Shown piece after piece: positions 1 through 7,938 of a stretch of DNA of 14,104 nt. The notes under the pieces are model-generated. The model worked only from the letters and a program-made list of their open reading frames with translations, was not told where the DNA came from and did not search any database. Origin of the DNA: a bacterium (GTDB lineage: Bacteria > Patescibacteriota > Gracilibacteria > UBA1369 > GCA-2718715); contig JAUHYY010000017.1 in NCBI GenBank assembly GCA_030426295.1, positions 1 to 14,104 of the forward strand. Reading direction: 5' to 3'. Positions within the stretch are counted from its first letter, which is position 1; the number at the start of each line of letters is the position of its first letter. Made by a program: the position numbers and the translations under genes.

Positions 1-3000
1 GCTGGAGCAGTTAGATCGCTTGTGATTGATGATTCTATATTATATGCAGGTGGGTTATTCAGTACTGTAGATGGTCAAACGAGAAATAATGTTGCAGCAT
101 TTGATTTACTAACTGCTGAATTAAATAGTTGGGATCCAAATGCAAATTCAATCGTTTTTAGCCTTACATTGGGTGATGATGTAATTTTTGTTCATGGATC
201 ATTTACCACAATAGCCGGTGAGTCACGTAGATATTTAGCTGGGATAAGAACATCTGATGCTACTGCTACAGACTTAAGCATTGCATTTGATATAGGTGTT
301 GCGAGTACGCTACAGCAAGTTGTTTATGACCCATTAAATAATCGTATATACTATTCAGCCAATGATGCTTTAGGAGATAATAATTACTTTAGCTATTATG
401 ATCTTACTACTGATGAAGTTGCATCTTCTTATAACCTTTCACTAGATGGTGAACTTTATGATATAGATTTAGTTGGTGGTACTGCATTTTTAGCCGGAGA
501 CTCAGAACCCTTCTTTCAGATGGTAAATGTTAATGATGCTACAGATATATCAACTGGGGGCATAACTCCTCCAGACTACCTTGTACAAACGCTAGTAGAC
601 TCTGAAACTGGAACATTATACGCAGTAAGTGCAGACACCTCATTTGTTGAGGACTACACTTTGCCGACTGTTCAATTTGATGCTACTACAAGTGCTAGTG
701 ATGAGGGCGCAGCAAATGTTAGTGCTCCACAAGTTAATCTTTCATCTGCTCAAGATGACGACGTTTCATTTACAATAACAACGAGTGGTACCGCGACCAG
801 TGAGTCTGATTATAGTTATACAGGTGGGTCGACGCCTTCAATAACTTCTGGTAATACAAGTACAACCTTGAGCTCTTTGGCAATTATTAATGATATTCTC
901 GATGAATCTACTGAGACTGTTATATTAACGATTTCGAATGTTGTGTTTGCATTGCTTGATACAAACTCAACTCACACTCACACAATTACTGACAATGATA
1001 CTGTTGGTGGTGGTGGTGGCGGCGGCAGTGGAGGTGGTGCTGGGGGTTCAGGCGATTCGGGTGACTCGAGCAGCTCTGGGGATCAAGGTGCAGATGAAGG
1101 CGATGATGAGCCTGCAGAAGAAAGTACGGATGAGCCCGGTGAAGATTCTGAAGAAAAAACTGATGAGGAATCTGAAAATGAATCAGAAGAAGAGAAAAAT
1201 CAGGATAATCAAGAGCAAGATAATAATGATGAAGACTTAAGAGGGTCTGCGGAAGAAACTAACGATGACTCAAACGATAGTGAGGATCCTATTGAAGTTC
1301 CAGCTACAATTTCGGACGTTGAAGATGAGAATGATGAAGAGGAAGAACCTGTTGAAGTTGAAACTCCTGTTGAGCCTGAAGATCCTGTGGCTCCAACAGA
1401 AACTGATGACCCTGTTGTTATTATTGATGATAAGTTTCCAACTTCAGATGAAATTTTAGAAGACTTTATTAATGGTCAAATTGGTGATGAAGATCAAGGC
1501 GAAGACGAGACAGAGATTGATCCAGAAAATTTAGATGAAGAAGAAGAACATGAGCTTAAGTGTGAGCTTAAAGATAAAGTTCTTCAATTAAGAGCTGATA
1601 TTGCTTCTAGTCGTGACGCTTATAGGTCTGGTAGAGATAATATTATTTCTAGCCGAGCTAGTGAATACACCTTATTAAGGGATGACTATAGATCTAAAAT
1701 TGCTGAGATACGTGACCTCAGTAGGTCTAAGATTGATAGTCAAAGAACTTACTACAAAGCAAGTGTTGATGGATTTAGGTCTGCTTATATTGAAGCAGCT
1801 CAATATCTGAGAGAAACTTATGCAAATGAAATCAAAGCTTTGAGGTCTAATAGAGCTTCATCTGAAGAAATTTCTGATATCAGAGCTGAACGAACTATGA
1901 AGCTAAAATCGGCTAGATCACAATTAAAAGGAGAAATTGCTGATGTTAAGGCTACTTTCAAAAAAGGTGTAGCTGAAATTAAAGCAGACCAAGTTATTAG
2001 TATAGCTAATGCTAAAACAATTTACACTGAGAATAGAGAGGCAGTGACTATTGCCTATGCAGACAAGTTATCGGCTTATAAAGATGAATATCTTGCGCGT
2101 GTTGCATCATATAAGGAACAAATTGCATCATTAAATTCTTCGATTAGATCCCTTTATGGAGGATCTTGCGAGGTATTCAATGAAGATGCTGAATTTGATG
2201 GTGGTGATGATGACGGCGAAGATGATAGTATTGAAGATGCAATTGGTACTGATAAAAACGATTCTGATACTGATGATGACGGTATTGATGATATTGATGA
2301 AGCGTTCCTGACATTCACGGACCCAAATAGTCAGGACGGTGATGAGACAACCGCTGGTGTGACTGGTCAGTCTTCAAGCAGTGGGTCAAAAACAGTTAAG
2401 GCTCAAGGTTCTGTTTTGATCTCTGGTATAAATCCTGATAAATCTAGTCTTAGCTGTATAGTTGAGAAGTCGCCAAGTTCTACTTCTTCAGTTAGTCAGT
2501 ACAGTTGTGATGAGAAATATGTAGAAGATGAAAGAGGAATATATATGCTTCAATTCGAACCTCGTGATGGAGACGGTGAATACACAATTAGAATTTCTGA
2601 CTCTAATGGAGTTGTTGAGAGATTCAATATTGATGTCGATAGCGGGTACCGAATTGGTATGCCTGACCTTTATGACTTTGAAGGATATAGATCAGACAGT
2701 TTTAACTATGTAACTGATAACCAAATTGTGATTAAGCCTAAGGTTGGCAGTTTCCCAACTTCTATTGTGGATCCGACAGGGTGTGTAGCCTTTGGCCAGT
2801 GTATTGTTCAAGCAAGATGGAACAGTTTGATCTTCTCGTCTGTAATATTGGCTGATAGTTCTGCTGGGCGTGCCGTTATCACTCCACCTAAGGAGCTTGA
2901 ACCTGGTGATCATAGAGTACTTCTAACGACTGTTGATACTGAAACTAATGAGGTTTCTGAAACTCTCGAGGTTAACTTTGTGGTTGATCCTGAAATTGAA

Positions 3001-3123
3001 GATGTTGAGCCAAAGAATTTGATGATTGAGATAAGTGCGATCCAAGTAGGTCTTCTGACTTTGCTTGTGTTGATTCTTGTTTACATGTTAAAGAAGGAAT
3101 TTAGAGGCAAAATTAAGAGTTAA
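1..3123 (+). CDS. Large cell-surface protein, delta-60 propeller head with Calx-beta domain, helical hairpin and C-terminal membrane anchor (5' partial)
   Basis: The reading frame is open from base 1, so the ATG at 22 is internal and the true start lies upstream. Residues below count from that ATG. Residues 1-213 carry propeller repeats of the delta-60/DUF5122 type (LYAGGLFSTVDGQTRNN, IFVHGSFTTIAGESRR). They align with the second half of the gene 2 propeller, so about 500 residues are probably missing. Next come a Calx-beta-like domain (about 214-326, ending ITDND), seven glycines, a Glu/Asp-rich linker to about 510, a charged helical segment between C514 and C716, and an Asp-rich thrombospondin-3-like stretch (DTDDDGIDDIDE). 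The conserved C-terminal region spans 779-989 with Cys 812/829 and 921/927. A membrane helix (about 1007-1023) and basic tail KKEFRGKIKS follow. No LPXTG motif is present. A surface protein with its N-terminus outside is inferred; ligand and function are unknown. Confidence 0.9.
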   Translation, partial: AGAVRSLVIDDSILYAGGLFSTVDGQTRNNVAAFDLLTAELNSWDPNANSIVFSLTLGDDVIFVHGSFTTIAGESRRYLAGIRTSDATATDLSIAFDIGVASTLQQVVYDPLNNRIYYSANDALGDNNYFSYYDLTTDEVASSYNLSLDGELYDIDLVGGTAFLAGDSEPFFQMVNVNDATDISTGGITPPDYLVQTLVDSETGTLYAVSADTSFVEDYTLPTVQFDATTSASDEGAANVSAPQVNLSSAQDDDVSFTITTSGTATSESDYSYTGGSTPSITSGNTSTTLSSLAIINDILDESTETVILTISNVVFALLDTNSTHTHTITDNDTVGGGGGGGSGGGAGGSGDSGDSSSSGDQGADEGDDEPAEESTDEPGEDSEEKTDEESENESEEEKNQDNQEQDNNDEDLRGSAEETNDDSNDSEDPIEVPATISDVEDENDEEEEPVEVETPVEPEDPVAPTETDDPVVIIDDKFPTSDEILEDFINGQIGDEDQGEDETEIDPENLDEEEEHELKCELKDKVLQLRADIASSRDAYRSGRDNIISSRASEYTLLRDDYRSKIAEIRDLSRSKIDSQRTYYKASVDGFRSAYIEAAQYLRETYANEIKALRSNRASSEEISDIRAERTMKLKSARSQLKGEIADVKATFKKGVAEIKADQVISIANAKTIYTENREAVTIAYADKLSAYKDEYLARVASYKEQIASLNSSIRSLYGGSCEVFNEDAEFDGGDDDGEDDSIEDAIGTDKNDSDTDDDGIDDIDEAFLTFTDPNSQDGDETTAGVTGQSSSSGSKTVKAQGSVLISGINPDKSSLSCIVEKSPSSTSSVSQYSCDEKYVEDERGIYMLQFEPRDGDGEYTIRISDSNGVVERFNIDVDSGYRIGMPDLYDFEGYRSDSFNYVTDNQIVIKPKVGSFPTSIVDPTGCVAFGQCIVQARWNSLIFSSVILADSSAGRAVITPPKELEPGDHRVLLTTVDTETNEVSETLEVNFVVDPEIEDVEPKNLMIEISAIQVGLLTLLVLILVYMLKKEFRGKIKS
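1561..2169 (+). other. Cys-bracketed helical hairpin segment, gene 1
   Basis: The segment runs from the Cys of HELKCELKD (residue 514) to the Cys of GGSCEVF (716). It is rich in Arg, Lys, Glu, Ala and Ser, with regularly placed Leu/Ile/Tyr and no proline, as expected for long helix or coiled coil. A likely helix break, NRASSEE, falls at about residues 610-616, next to the midpoint (615). An antiparallel hairpin with a base disulfide is inferred. Confidence 0.6.
2266..2999 (+). repeat. Near-identical C-terminal module, copy 1 (pairs with 7078-7811)
   Basis: This stretch of gene 1 aligns without gaps to 7078-7811 of gene 2 at a constant offset of 4812 bp. Exactly identical blocks include 2266-2321 (56 bp), 2552-2610 (59 bp) and 2962-2999 (38 bp), with scattered mostly synonymous changes between them. 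It encodes the thrombospondin-3-like segment and the conserved C-terminal region. The helical hairpins upstream stay collinear (offset 4806) but are clearly more diverged. Confidence 0.9.
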
Positions 3124-3180
3124 TAATTAAGGTTTTCCTATTTCTGCTTGTCATATTGCGTATGTCTCTTTTGATTTATT

Positions 3181-3210
3181 TGAGTAGGCCGATCTAGAAT
3201 GGCTTGTTTA
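3181..3210 (+). terminator. Weak hairpin and T-run, possible terminator of gene 1
   Basis: A 10-base arm (3181-3190) can pair with 3201-3210 across a 10-base loop. Five of the ten pairs are G-U wobbles, so the RNA stem is only moderately stable. A run of five T follows at 3219-3223, nine bases after the stem rather than directly after it. It is the best terminator candidate in the gap after gene 1, but the call is weak. Confidence 0.25.
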
Positions 3211-3236
3211 AGCAATACTTTTTGGAGTGCACATTT

Positions 3237-3263
3237 TTGATTTTATAGCTTTGACTATACAAT
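3237..3263 (+). promoter_or_regulatory. Secondary promoter candidate
   Basis: TTGATT at 3237-3242 and TACAAT at 3258-3263 resemble sigma70 -35 and -10 boxes (4/6 and 5/6 matches), but the spacer is only 15 bp. The -10 is good and the spacing is poor. It could be a minor start upstream of the better promoter at 3291-3319. Confidence 0.25.
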
Positions 3264-3287
3264 ATTGGCTTTATGGAGCGCTTTGAC
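3248..3287 (+). repeat. GCTTTGAC direct repeat pair, 32 bp apart
   Basis: The 8-mer GCTTTGAC occurs at 3248-3255 and again at 3280-3287, just upstream of the -35 box of the best promoter for gene 2. The 32-bp spacing is close to three helical turns, which would put both copies on the same DNA face. It could be a paired activator site or chance in AT-rich DNA. Confidence 0.3.
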
Positions 3288-3290
3288 CAG

Positions 3291-3319
3291 TTGAAAGAGT
3301 TTTTTTCGTTACTTAGAAT
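3291..3319 (+). promoter_or_regulatory. Sigma70-type promoter for the gene 2-3-4 operon
   Basis: TTGAAA at 3291-3296 and TAGAAT at 3314-3319 each match five of six consensus bases and are separated by the ideal 17 bp. Transcription would start near 3326, leaving only about 17 nt before the ATG at 3343. That leader has no purine-rich Shine-Dalgarno site, so initiation would have to be leader-short and SD-independent. It is the only well-formed promoter in the gap. Confidence 0.65.
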
Positions 3320-3342
3320 TCTCAAGATTAATACTAAGTTTT

Positions 3343-6300
3343 ATGAAACCCCGAAAATTAACTTCAATAATTTCTTCTGCAGCTTTGATCTGTGGAATAG
3401 CCCTTGCGCCTTTTGCATATGCAGCACCGACAGATACTGGAGTATTAGATAAGCTTGGGTCTTCTGCTGATGATGTTACTATTGATGGAGATGGAAACAT
3501 TTATGTTACAGGAGTTACTGCAATATCTGATTCTACTACGGGAGGAGGGATAATTGAAACAGCCGATACAGCTGATATGGAGTACAACTTAAATATTAAT
3601 AATTCGGTTTATTCTGCAATTCCCGATGGCAGTGGCGGTGTTTACATAGGAGGGACCTTTACTTCAGCAGGGGGTTCAACTAGAAATAGAGTGGCTCATT
3701 TTGATTCTAGTGGTTCTTTAACTAGTTTCAACCCAAATGTAGGTAACGGTACCGTTAAATCGATGGCTCTATCTGATGATGGTACTGTTTTATATATTGG
3801 AGGAACTTTCACGCTAGTTGGTGGCGAAACAAGAAATAGATTAGCTGCCGTGAGTGCTACAACAGGTGCAGTAAGTGCTTGGGATCCTGATGTTGAAGAT
3901 GGGAACGTTCTAGCAATTGTAGATGTAAGCGATAGGATTTATATTGGAGGATCCTTTACTACTGCAGGTGCTGATGATGGTTGTCCGGCTAGACTTTGTG
4001 CGCTTGATGCCTCAACTGCAAATGACGATACTGCTGCAAACATTGCTGCTGATGTAACCGTCACGGATTTACTTGAAGATGGCTCTACTCTTTATGTATC
4101 TGGGGGATTTACAACAATTGGTGGCACAGGCAGAACTGCCCTTGCAGCTATAGATACAACAACTGATACATTAACTGCTTTTAACCCAACAATCAGTGGT
4201 GGAGCTGCAAATGTTGTTTCGATGGTTCAGGACAGTAATAATATTTATGCAATGGGTGGTTTCACAACTTTTGGTGGAAGTGCTAGGAATGATATTGGAG
4301 CACTGTCAAAATCTACTGGCCTTGCAACTGCATGGGCTCCAACTATGGGAGGCATGACTTCAGGTTCATATGTTGATATCGTGATGTCTCCTGATGAGGA
4401 TTATGTTTTTGTTGCTGCTCATAACTTAAGCTCTGTAAATGGTACTGATACTGATGAATTAATGGCTAAAATTAATGTAGCAACAGGTGCACTAGAAGCG
4501 TGGGATCCAGACGCTCAAGATGGGGATGACTATGGATTTGCTTATGATGGGAACTTTCAGGCGAGGGGTTTTGCTTACCTTGATTCTGGCAGCATATTTA
4601 TTCCGGGTAGTATTGACTATGATTATGAAACTCGTGGAGGAGGCGGGTCAGTCGATTCCTCTGGGAACGCACGTGCGTGGGATCCAGAGGCTGCAACCGG
4701 AAACATTACAGATATGGAAGTTTTTGGTTCTTATGTTTATGTGGCAGGAACTTTCGATACCCTTGGAGGTGAAAATATTTCTGCGCTTGGGCGTGTAAAT
4801 CTAACGACAGGGGCTGTTGATGCGACCTGGGATCCAGGCCTTGATACCGGTGACTCAGTAACTGACCTTGATTCTGATGGAACTGATATATATTTTGTTG
4901 GTAATTTTACTGATGTTAATGGCACTACCAGAAATTATATTGCTTCAGTTTCTATTGAAAGTGCAGGATTAAATGCATGGAATCCAAATTCAAATGCTGC
5001 ACTTTCTAAGATAGTAGTTGATGACGATGATGAAATTGTATATGTGCTGGGATCTAGCTTATCGACAATAGGAGGGCAAAGTAGGTCTAAGATTGCAGGT
5101 ATCAATATTTCTGATGGTACTGCCACTGACTTAAATTTGAATCCAACAGGTTTCGTGGGTGACATTTCTCTAGATGAAGTAAATGATGTTCTATATGTTG
5201 CAGGGACATTTACCGAGATTGCAGGTGAGACTTATACGCCTTCAATTGCTAAGATAGATATAAGCACAGGAATAGCAGATACCTCGTGGAATCCTGAATC
5301 AGATCTTGGAATAGATAATGCAACTTACTTTGTAGTCTACCATGAAGGTAGTGTTATTTTAGCTGAAGAGACAGGGGGTGTAAGCATTAGAATGATGGAC
5401 CCAAATGACTCCTCTAATGTTTCCACATGGGAATATGCATTGAGTGCCAGCAATGCTTTTGGTGGATTTAAGGTCCTTGATGATATGGTTGTGCCCTTAA
5501 AAGCAACAGGTGCGGCTCTTCAAACACTGCCTATTCCAACTGCAGATTTTAATACAACTAGCGGCTCAATCAGTGAAGAATCTGAAGAAATAACTTTAAA
5601 TATTGATTTAAGTGAAGCTGCTGAAGAAGATATTGTGTATACATATTCTCTTGGGGGGACTGCCACAGGAGGTGGAGTTGACTATAGTCTTGATGCAGGA
5701 ACATTCACTATAAGTTCTGGCTCAAGCTCTGCAACTCTTAGTCTAAGCATTCAAGACGACTCGCTTCAAGAAGACACAGAAACTGTGACGGTAACAATTG
5801 ATTCGGGTGTGTTTGGTGCACTTGGTGTTTCTGATTTGACTTATACGTTTAGCATTTTAAATGATGATACATCCAGCGGCGGTGGAGGCGGAACAGGTAC
5901 TCCTTCTTCGTCGAGCGGGGATGATACCGATGAAGATAATGAAGAGGAAGCTGATGAAGAGGAAGAGCTAGTTGAAGAGCTAACTGAAGAAGAAACTACA
6001 GAAGATGAAGTGACACAAACTCCTACTGAAGAACCTGACAGTGAAGTTGTTACTGACACGAATACGGAGCCAGAAGTAACCGAGGTTCCTGCTGAAATAG
6101 TTACTCCAATTAATGTACCTGTTAAGGATCCGGTTCCCCCTATTAAGGATCCGGTTCAAGTTGAAGAGCCAACAGAATCTGAGACTCCGGTTTCTCCTCC
6201 TAGCGAGGAAGATCCGGTAGTTATTGCTGATGAAGATTATCCCACTTCTGATGAGATTTTGGAGGACTTCATTCAAGGGCAACTTGGTGTTGATGATCAA

Positions 6301-7938
6301 GAAGGCGAAGAAGAACGCGAAATGGATCCTGAAAATTTAGATAATGAAGAAGAACATGAACTTAAGTGTGAACTAAAAGATGAGGTTGCTCAGTTAAGAG
6401 CTAATATTGTTTCTACGAGAGATGGTTATCGAAATGGGCGATTAGAAATCATGCAATCTCGAGCAGATGTTTTGAATACTTTACGAGATGACTACCGTCT
6501 AAATATCTCTCAAATACGTGATCAGGTTAGATCGAAATTAGAAAATGAACGTAATATTTATAAAGATAACTCAAGTGCGCTTCGGTTAACTTACGCTGAA
6601 AGCCTTACATATATAAAAGAAAATTATGCTAAAGAAATTTCAAACTTAAAAGCATTTGGAGCTAGTTCTGAAGATATTGCGGAACTTAGATCTGGACGAA
6701 AAACTAAGATTCAAGAAGCGAAAGCATTATTCAAATCTCAGATTGCTAAAGAAAAACTGGAGTATCAAACTCGTACTGCAGAAATTAAAGCTCAATTAGC
6801 TAGTGCTAAAGATGAAGCAAAATCTGCATATCTGATTGAACGTGAAAGTGTCAACGCAAGCTATTCTAAAAAACTTGCTGCTTATCAAGCAGATTACTTG
6901 GTGAGACTAGAGTCTTATAAGAAGCAGGTTTCTGAACTAAACTCTACTATTAAGAGTCTTTACGGAGGATCTTGTGAAATCTTTAACGAAGACATTGAAG
7001 ACGAGGGTGATGAAGATGACGAAGATGGTCAAGATGATGAAATAGAAGATGTACTTGGTACAGATACTGATAATGAAGATACTGATGATGACGGTATTGA
7101 TGATATTGATGAAGCGTTCCTGACATTCACGGATCCTAATAATCCAGATGGTAATGAAACAACTGCTGGTGTGACTGGTCAATCTTCAAGCAGTGGGTCA
7201 AAAACAGTTAAAGCAGAAGGGTCTATTGTTATCTCTGGTATAAATCCTGAAGGTACTCAACTAAGTTGTGTTGTTGAGAAATCTCCAAGTTCAACTTCAG
7301 CGGTTAGTCAATACAGCTGTGATGAGAAGTACATCCAAGATGATAGAGGGGTTTACATGCTTGAATTCGAACCTCGTGATGGAGACGGTGAATACACAAT
7401 TAGAATTTCTGACTCTAATGGAATTGTTGAGAGATTCAACCTGCAAGTGAACAGTGGCTACCGGATTGGAATGCCTGACCTTTATGACTTTGAAGGTTAT
7501 AGATCCGACAGCTTTAACTATGTAACTGATAATCAAATTGTAGTTAAGCCTAAAGTTGGTAGTTTCCCTACTACTATTGTGGATCCGACAGGGTGTGTAG
7601 CCTTTGGTCAGTGTATTGTGCAAGCAAGATGGAATAGTTTGATCTTCTCGTCTATAATCCTGGCCGATAGTTCTGCTGGGCGTGCTGTGATTACTCCGCC
7701 TAAAGAGCTTGAACCTGGTGACCACAGAGTGCTTCTAACAACTGTTGATACTGAAACCAATGAGGTTTCTGAGACTCTCGAGGTTAACTTTGTGGTTGAT
7801 CCTGAAATTGAGGATGTTGAGCCTAACACAAAATTTATTATATTAACCCCTATTCAGTGGCTTCTGGTAATTCTACTGCTGCTATTAATTCTTTATATGA
7901 TTAGAAAAGAATCTACTAATCAAAGTAAACATAAATGA
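3343..7938 (+). CDS. Large cell-surface protein, delta-60 propeller head with Calx-beta domain, helical hairpin and C-terminal membrane anchor (1531 aa)
   Basis: The ATG at 3343 starts a clear signal peptide (MKPRK, hydrophobic core, AYA|AP cleavage after about residue 27). Residues about 45-725 hold some 11-13 degenerate propeller repeats of the delta-60/DUF5122 type, with motifs such as VYIGGTFTSAGGSTRNR followed by WDP or FNP. Next come a Calx-beta-like domain (about 732-841), a GGGGG/Ser link, a Glu/Pro-rich linker with repeated DPV, the motif PTSDEILEDFIQGQLG, and a helical segment between C1009 and C1211. An Asp-rich thrombospondin-3-like segment (about 1246-1264) follows, then the conserved C-terminal region 1276-1486 (Cys 1309/1326 and 1418/1424), a membrane helix about 1504-1520 and the tail RKESTNQSKHK. 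It is a paralogue of gene 1 and overlaps gene 3 by ATGA. A membrane-anchored surface adhesin or structural protein is inferred. Confidence 0.93.
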   Translation: MKPRKLTSIISSAALICGIALAPFAYAAPTDTGVLDKLGSSADDVTIDGDGNIYVTGVTAISDSTTGGGIIETADTADMEYNLNINNSVYSAIPDGSGGVYIGGTFTSAGGSTRNRVAHFDSSGSLTSFNPNVGNGTVKSMALSDDGTVLYIGGTFTLVGGETRNRLAAVSATTGAVSAWDPDVEDGNVLAIVDVSDRIYIGGSFTTAGADDGCPARLCALDASTANDDTAANIAADVTVTDLLEDGSTLYVSGGFTTIGGTGRTALAAIDTTTDTLTAFNPTISGGAANVVSMVQDSNNIYAMGGFTTFGGSARNDIGALSKSTGLATAWAPTMGGMTSGSYVDIVMSPDEDYVFVAAHNLSSVNGTDTDELMAKINVATGALEAWDPDAQDGDDYGFAYDGNFQARGFAYLDSGSIFIPGSIDYDYETRGGGGSVDSSGNARAWDPEAATGNITDMEVFGSYVYVAGTFDTLGGENISALGRVNLTTGAVDATWDPGLDTGDSVTDLDSDGTDIYFVGNFTDVNGTTRNYIASVSIESAGLNAWNPNSNAALSKIVVDDDDEIVYVLGSSLSTIGGQSRSKIAGINISDGTATDLNLNPTGFVGDISLDEVNDVLYVAGTFTEIAGETYTPSIAKIDISTGIADTSWNPESDLGIDNATYFVVYHEGSVILAEETGGVSIRMMDPNDSSNVSTWEYALSASNAFGGFKVLDDMVVPLKATGAALQTLPIPTADFNTTSGSISEESEEITLNIDLSEAAEEDIVYTYSLGGTATGGGVDYSLDAGTFTISSGSSSATLSLSIQDDSLQEDTETVTVTIDSGVFGALGVSDLTYTFSILNDDTSSGGGGGTGTPSSSSGDDTDEDNEEEADEEEELVEELTEEETTEDEVTQTPTEEPDSEVVTDTNTEPEVTEVPAEIVTPINVPVKDPVPPIKDPVQVEEPTESETPVSPPSEEDPVVIADEDYPTSDEILEDFIQGQLGVDDQEGEEEREMDPENLDNEEEHELKCELKDEVAQLRANIVSTRDGYRNGRLEIMQSRADVLNTLRDDYRLNISQIRDQVRSKLENERNIYKDNSSALRLTYAESLTYIKENYAKEISNLKAFGASSEDIAELRSGRKTKIQEAKALFKSQIAKEKLEYQTRTAEIKAQLASAKDEAKSAYLIERESVNASYSKKLAAYQADYLVRLESYKKQVSELNSTIKSLYGGSCEIFNEDIEDEGDEDDEDGQDDEIEDVLGTDTDNEDTDDDGIDDIDEAFLTFTDPNNPDGNETTAGVTGQSSSSGSKTVKAEGSIVISGINPEGTQLSCVVEKSPSSTSAVSQYSCDEKYIQDDRGVYMLEFEPRDGDGEYTIRISDSNGIVERFNLQVNSGYRIGMPDLYDFEGYRSDSFNYVTDNQIVVKPKVGSFPTTIVDPTGCVAFGQCIVQARWNSLIFSSIILADSSAGRAVITPPKELEPGDHRVLLTTVDTETNEVSETLEVNFVVDPEIEDVEPNTKFIILTPIQWLLVILLLLLILYMIRKESTNQSKHK
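6367..6975 (+). other. Cys-bracketed helical hairpin segment, gene 2
   Basis: The segment runs from C1009 (HELKCELKD) to C1211 (GGSCEIF), with exactly the same 202-residue separation as in gene 1. The break FGASSED begins at residue 1105, and the arithmetic midpoint is 1110. The sequence is proline-free and highly charged. Length is kept while the helix surface has diverged, which points to selection on length or geometry. Confidence 0.6.
7078..7811 (+). repeat. Near-identical C-terminal module, copy 2 (pairs with 2266-2999)
   Basis: This is the second copy, in gene 2, in direct orientation. The 4812-bp offset is a multiple of three, so a crossover here would keep the frame, delete 4812 bp and join the gene 1 head to the gene 2 stalk. 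Gene 3 carries the same protein module (about 12675-13292), but its DNA has diverged too far for long identical blocks. Confidence 0.9.
7935..7938 (+). other. ATGA stop/start overlap between genes 2 and 3
   Basis: The TGA stop of gene 2 overlaps the ATG start of gene 3. No Shine-Dalgarno-like sequence lies upstream (AAGTAAACATAA), so translation of gene 3 probably depends on ribosomes finishing gene 2. Such coupling would fix the ratio of the two surface proteins. Confidence 0.8.

Noticed and set aside
3385..3399. Possible lipobox (ALICG) in the signal peptide of gene 2.
   Set aside because: The residue before Cys is Ile, not Gly/Ala/Ser, and hydrophobic residues continue to a good AYA|A signal peptidase I site.
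132..6153. Frequent GGATCC hexamers.
   Set aside because: Most encode the WDP motif of the propeller repeats or DPV repeats in the linker. This is explained by protein sequence, not by a DNA signal.
6122..6157. Short direct repeat around AAGGATCCGGTT (21-bp period).
   Set aside because: It encodes the VKDPV/IKDPV linker repeat in two copies only. It is ordinary low-complexity linker growth, not a CRISPR or attachment site.
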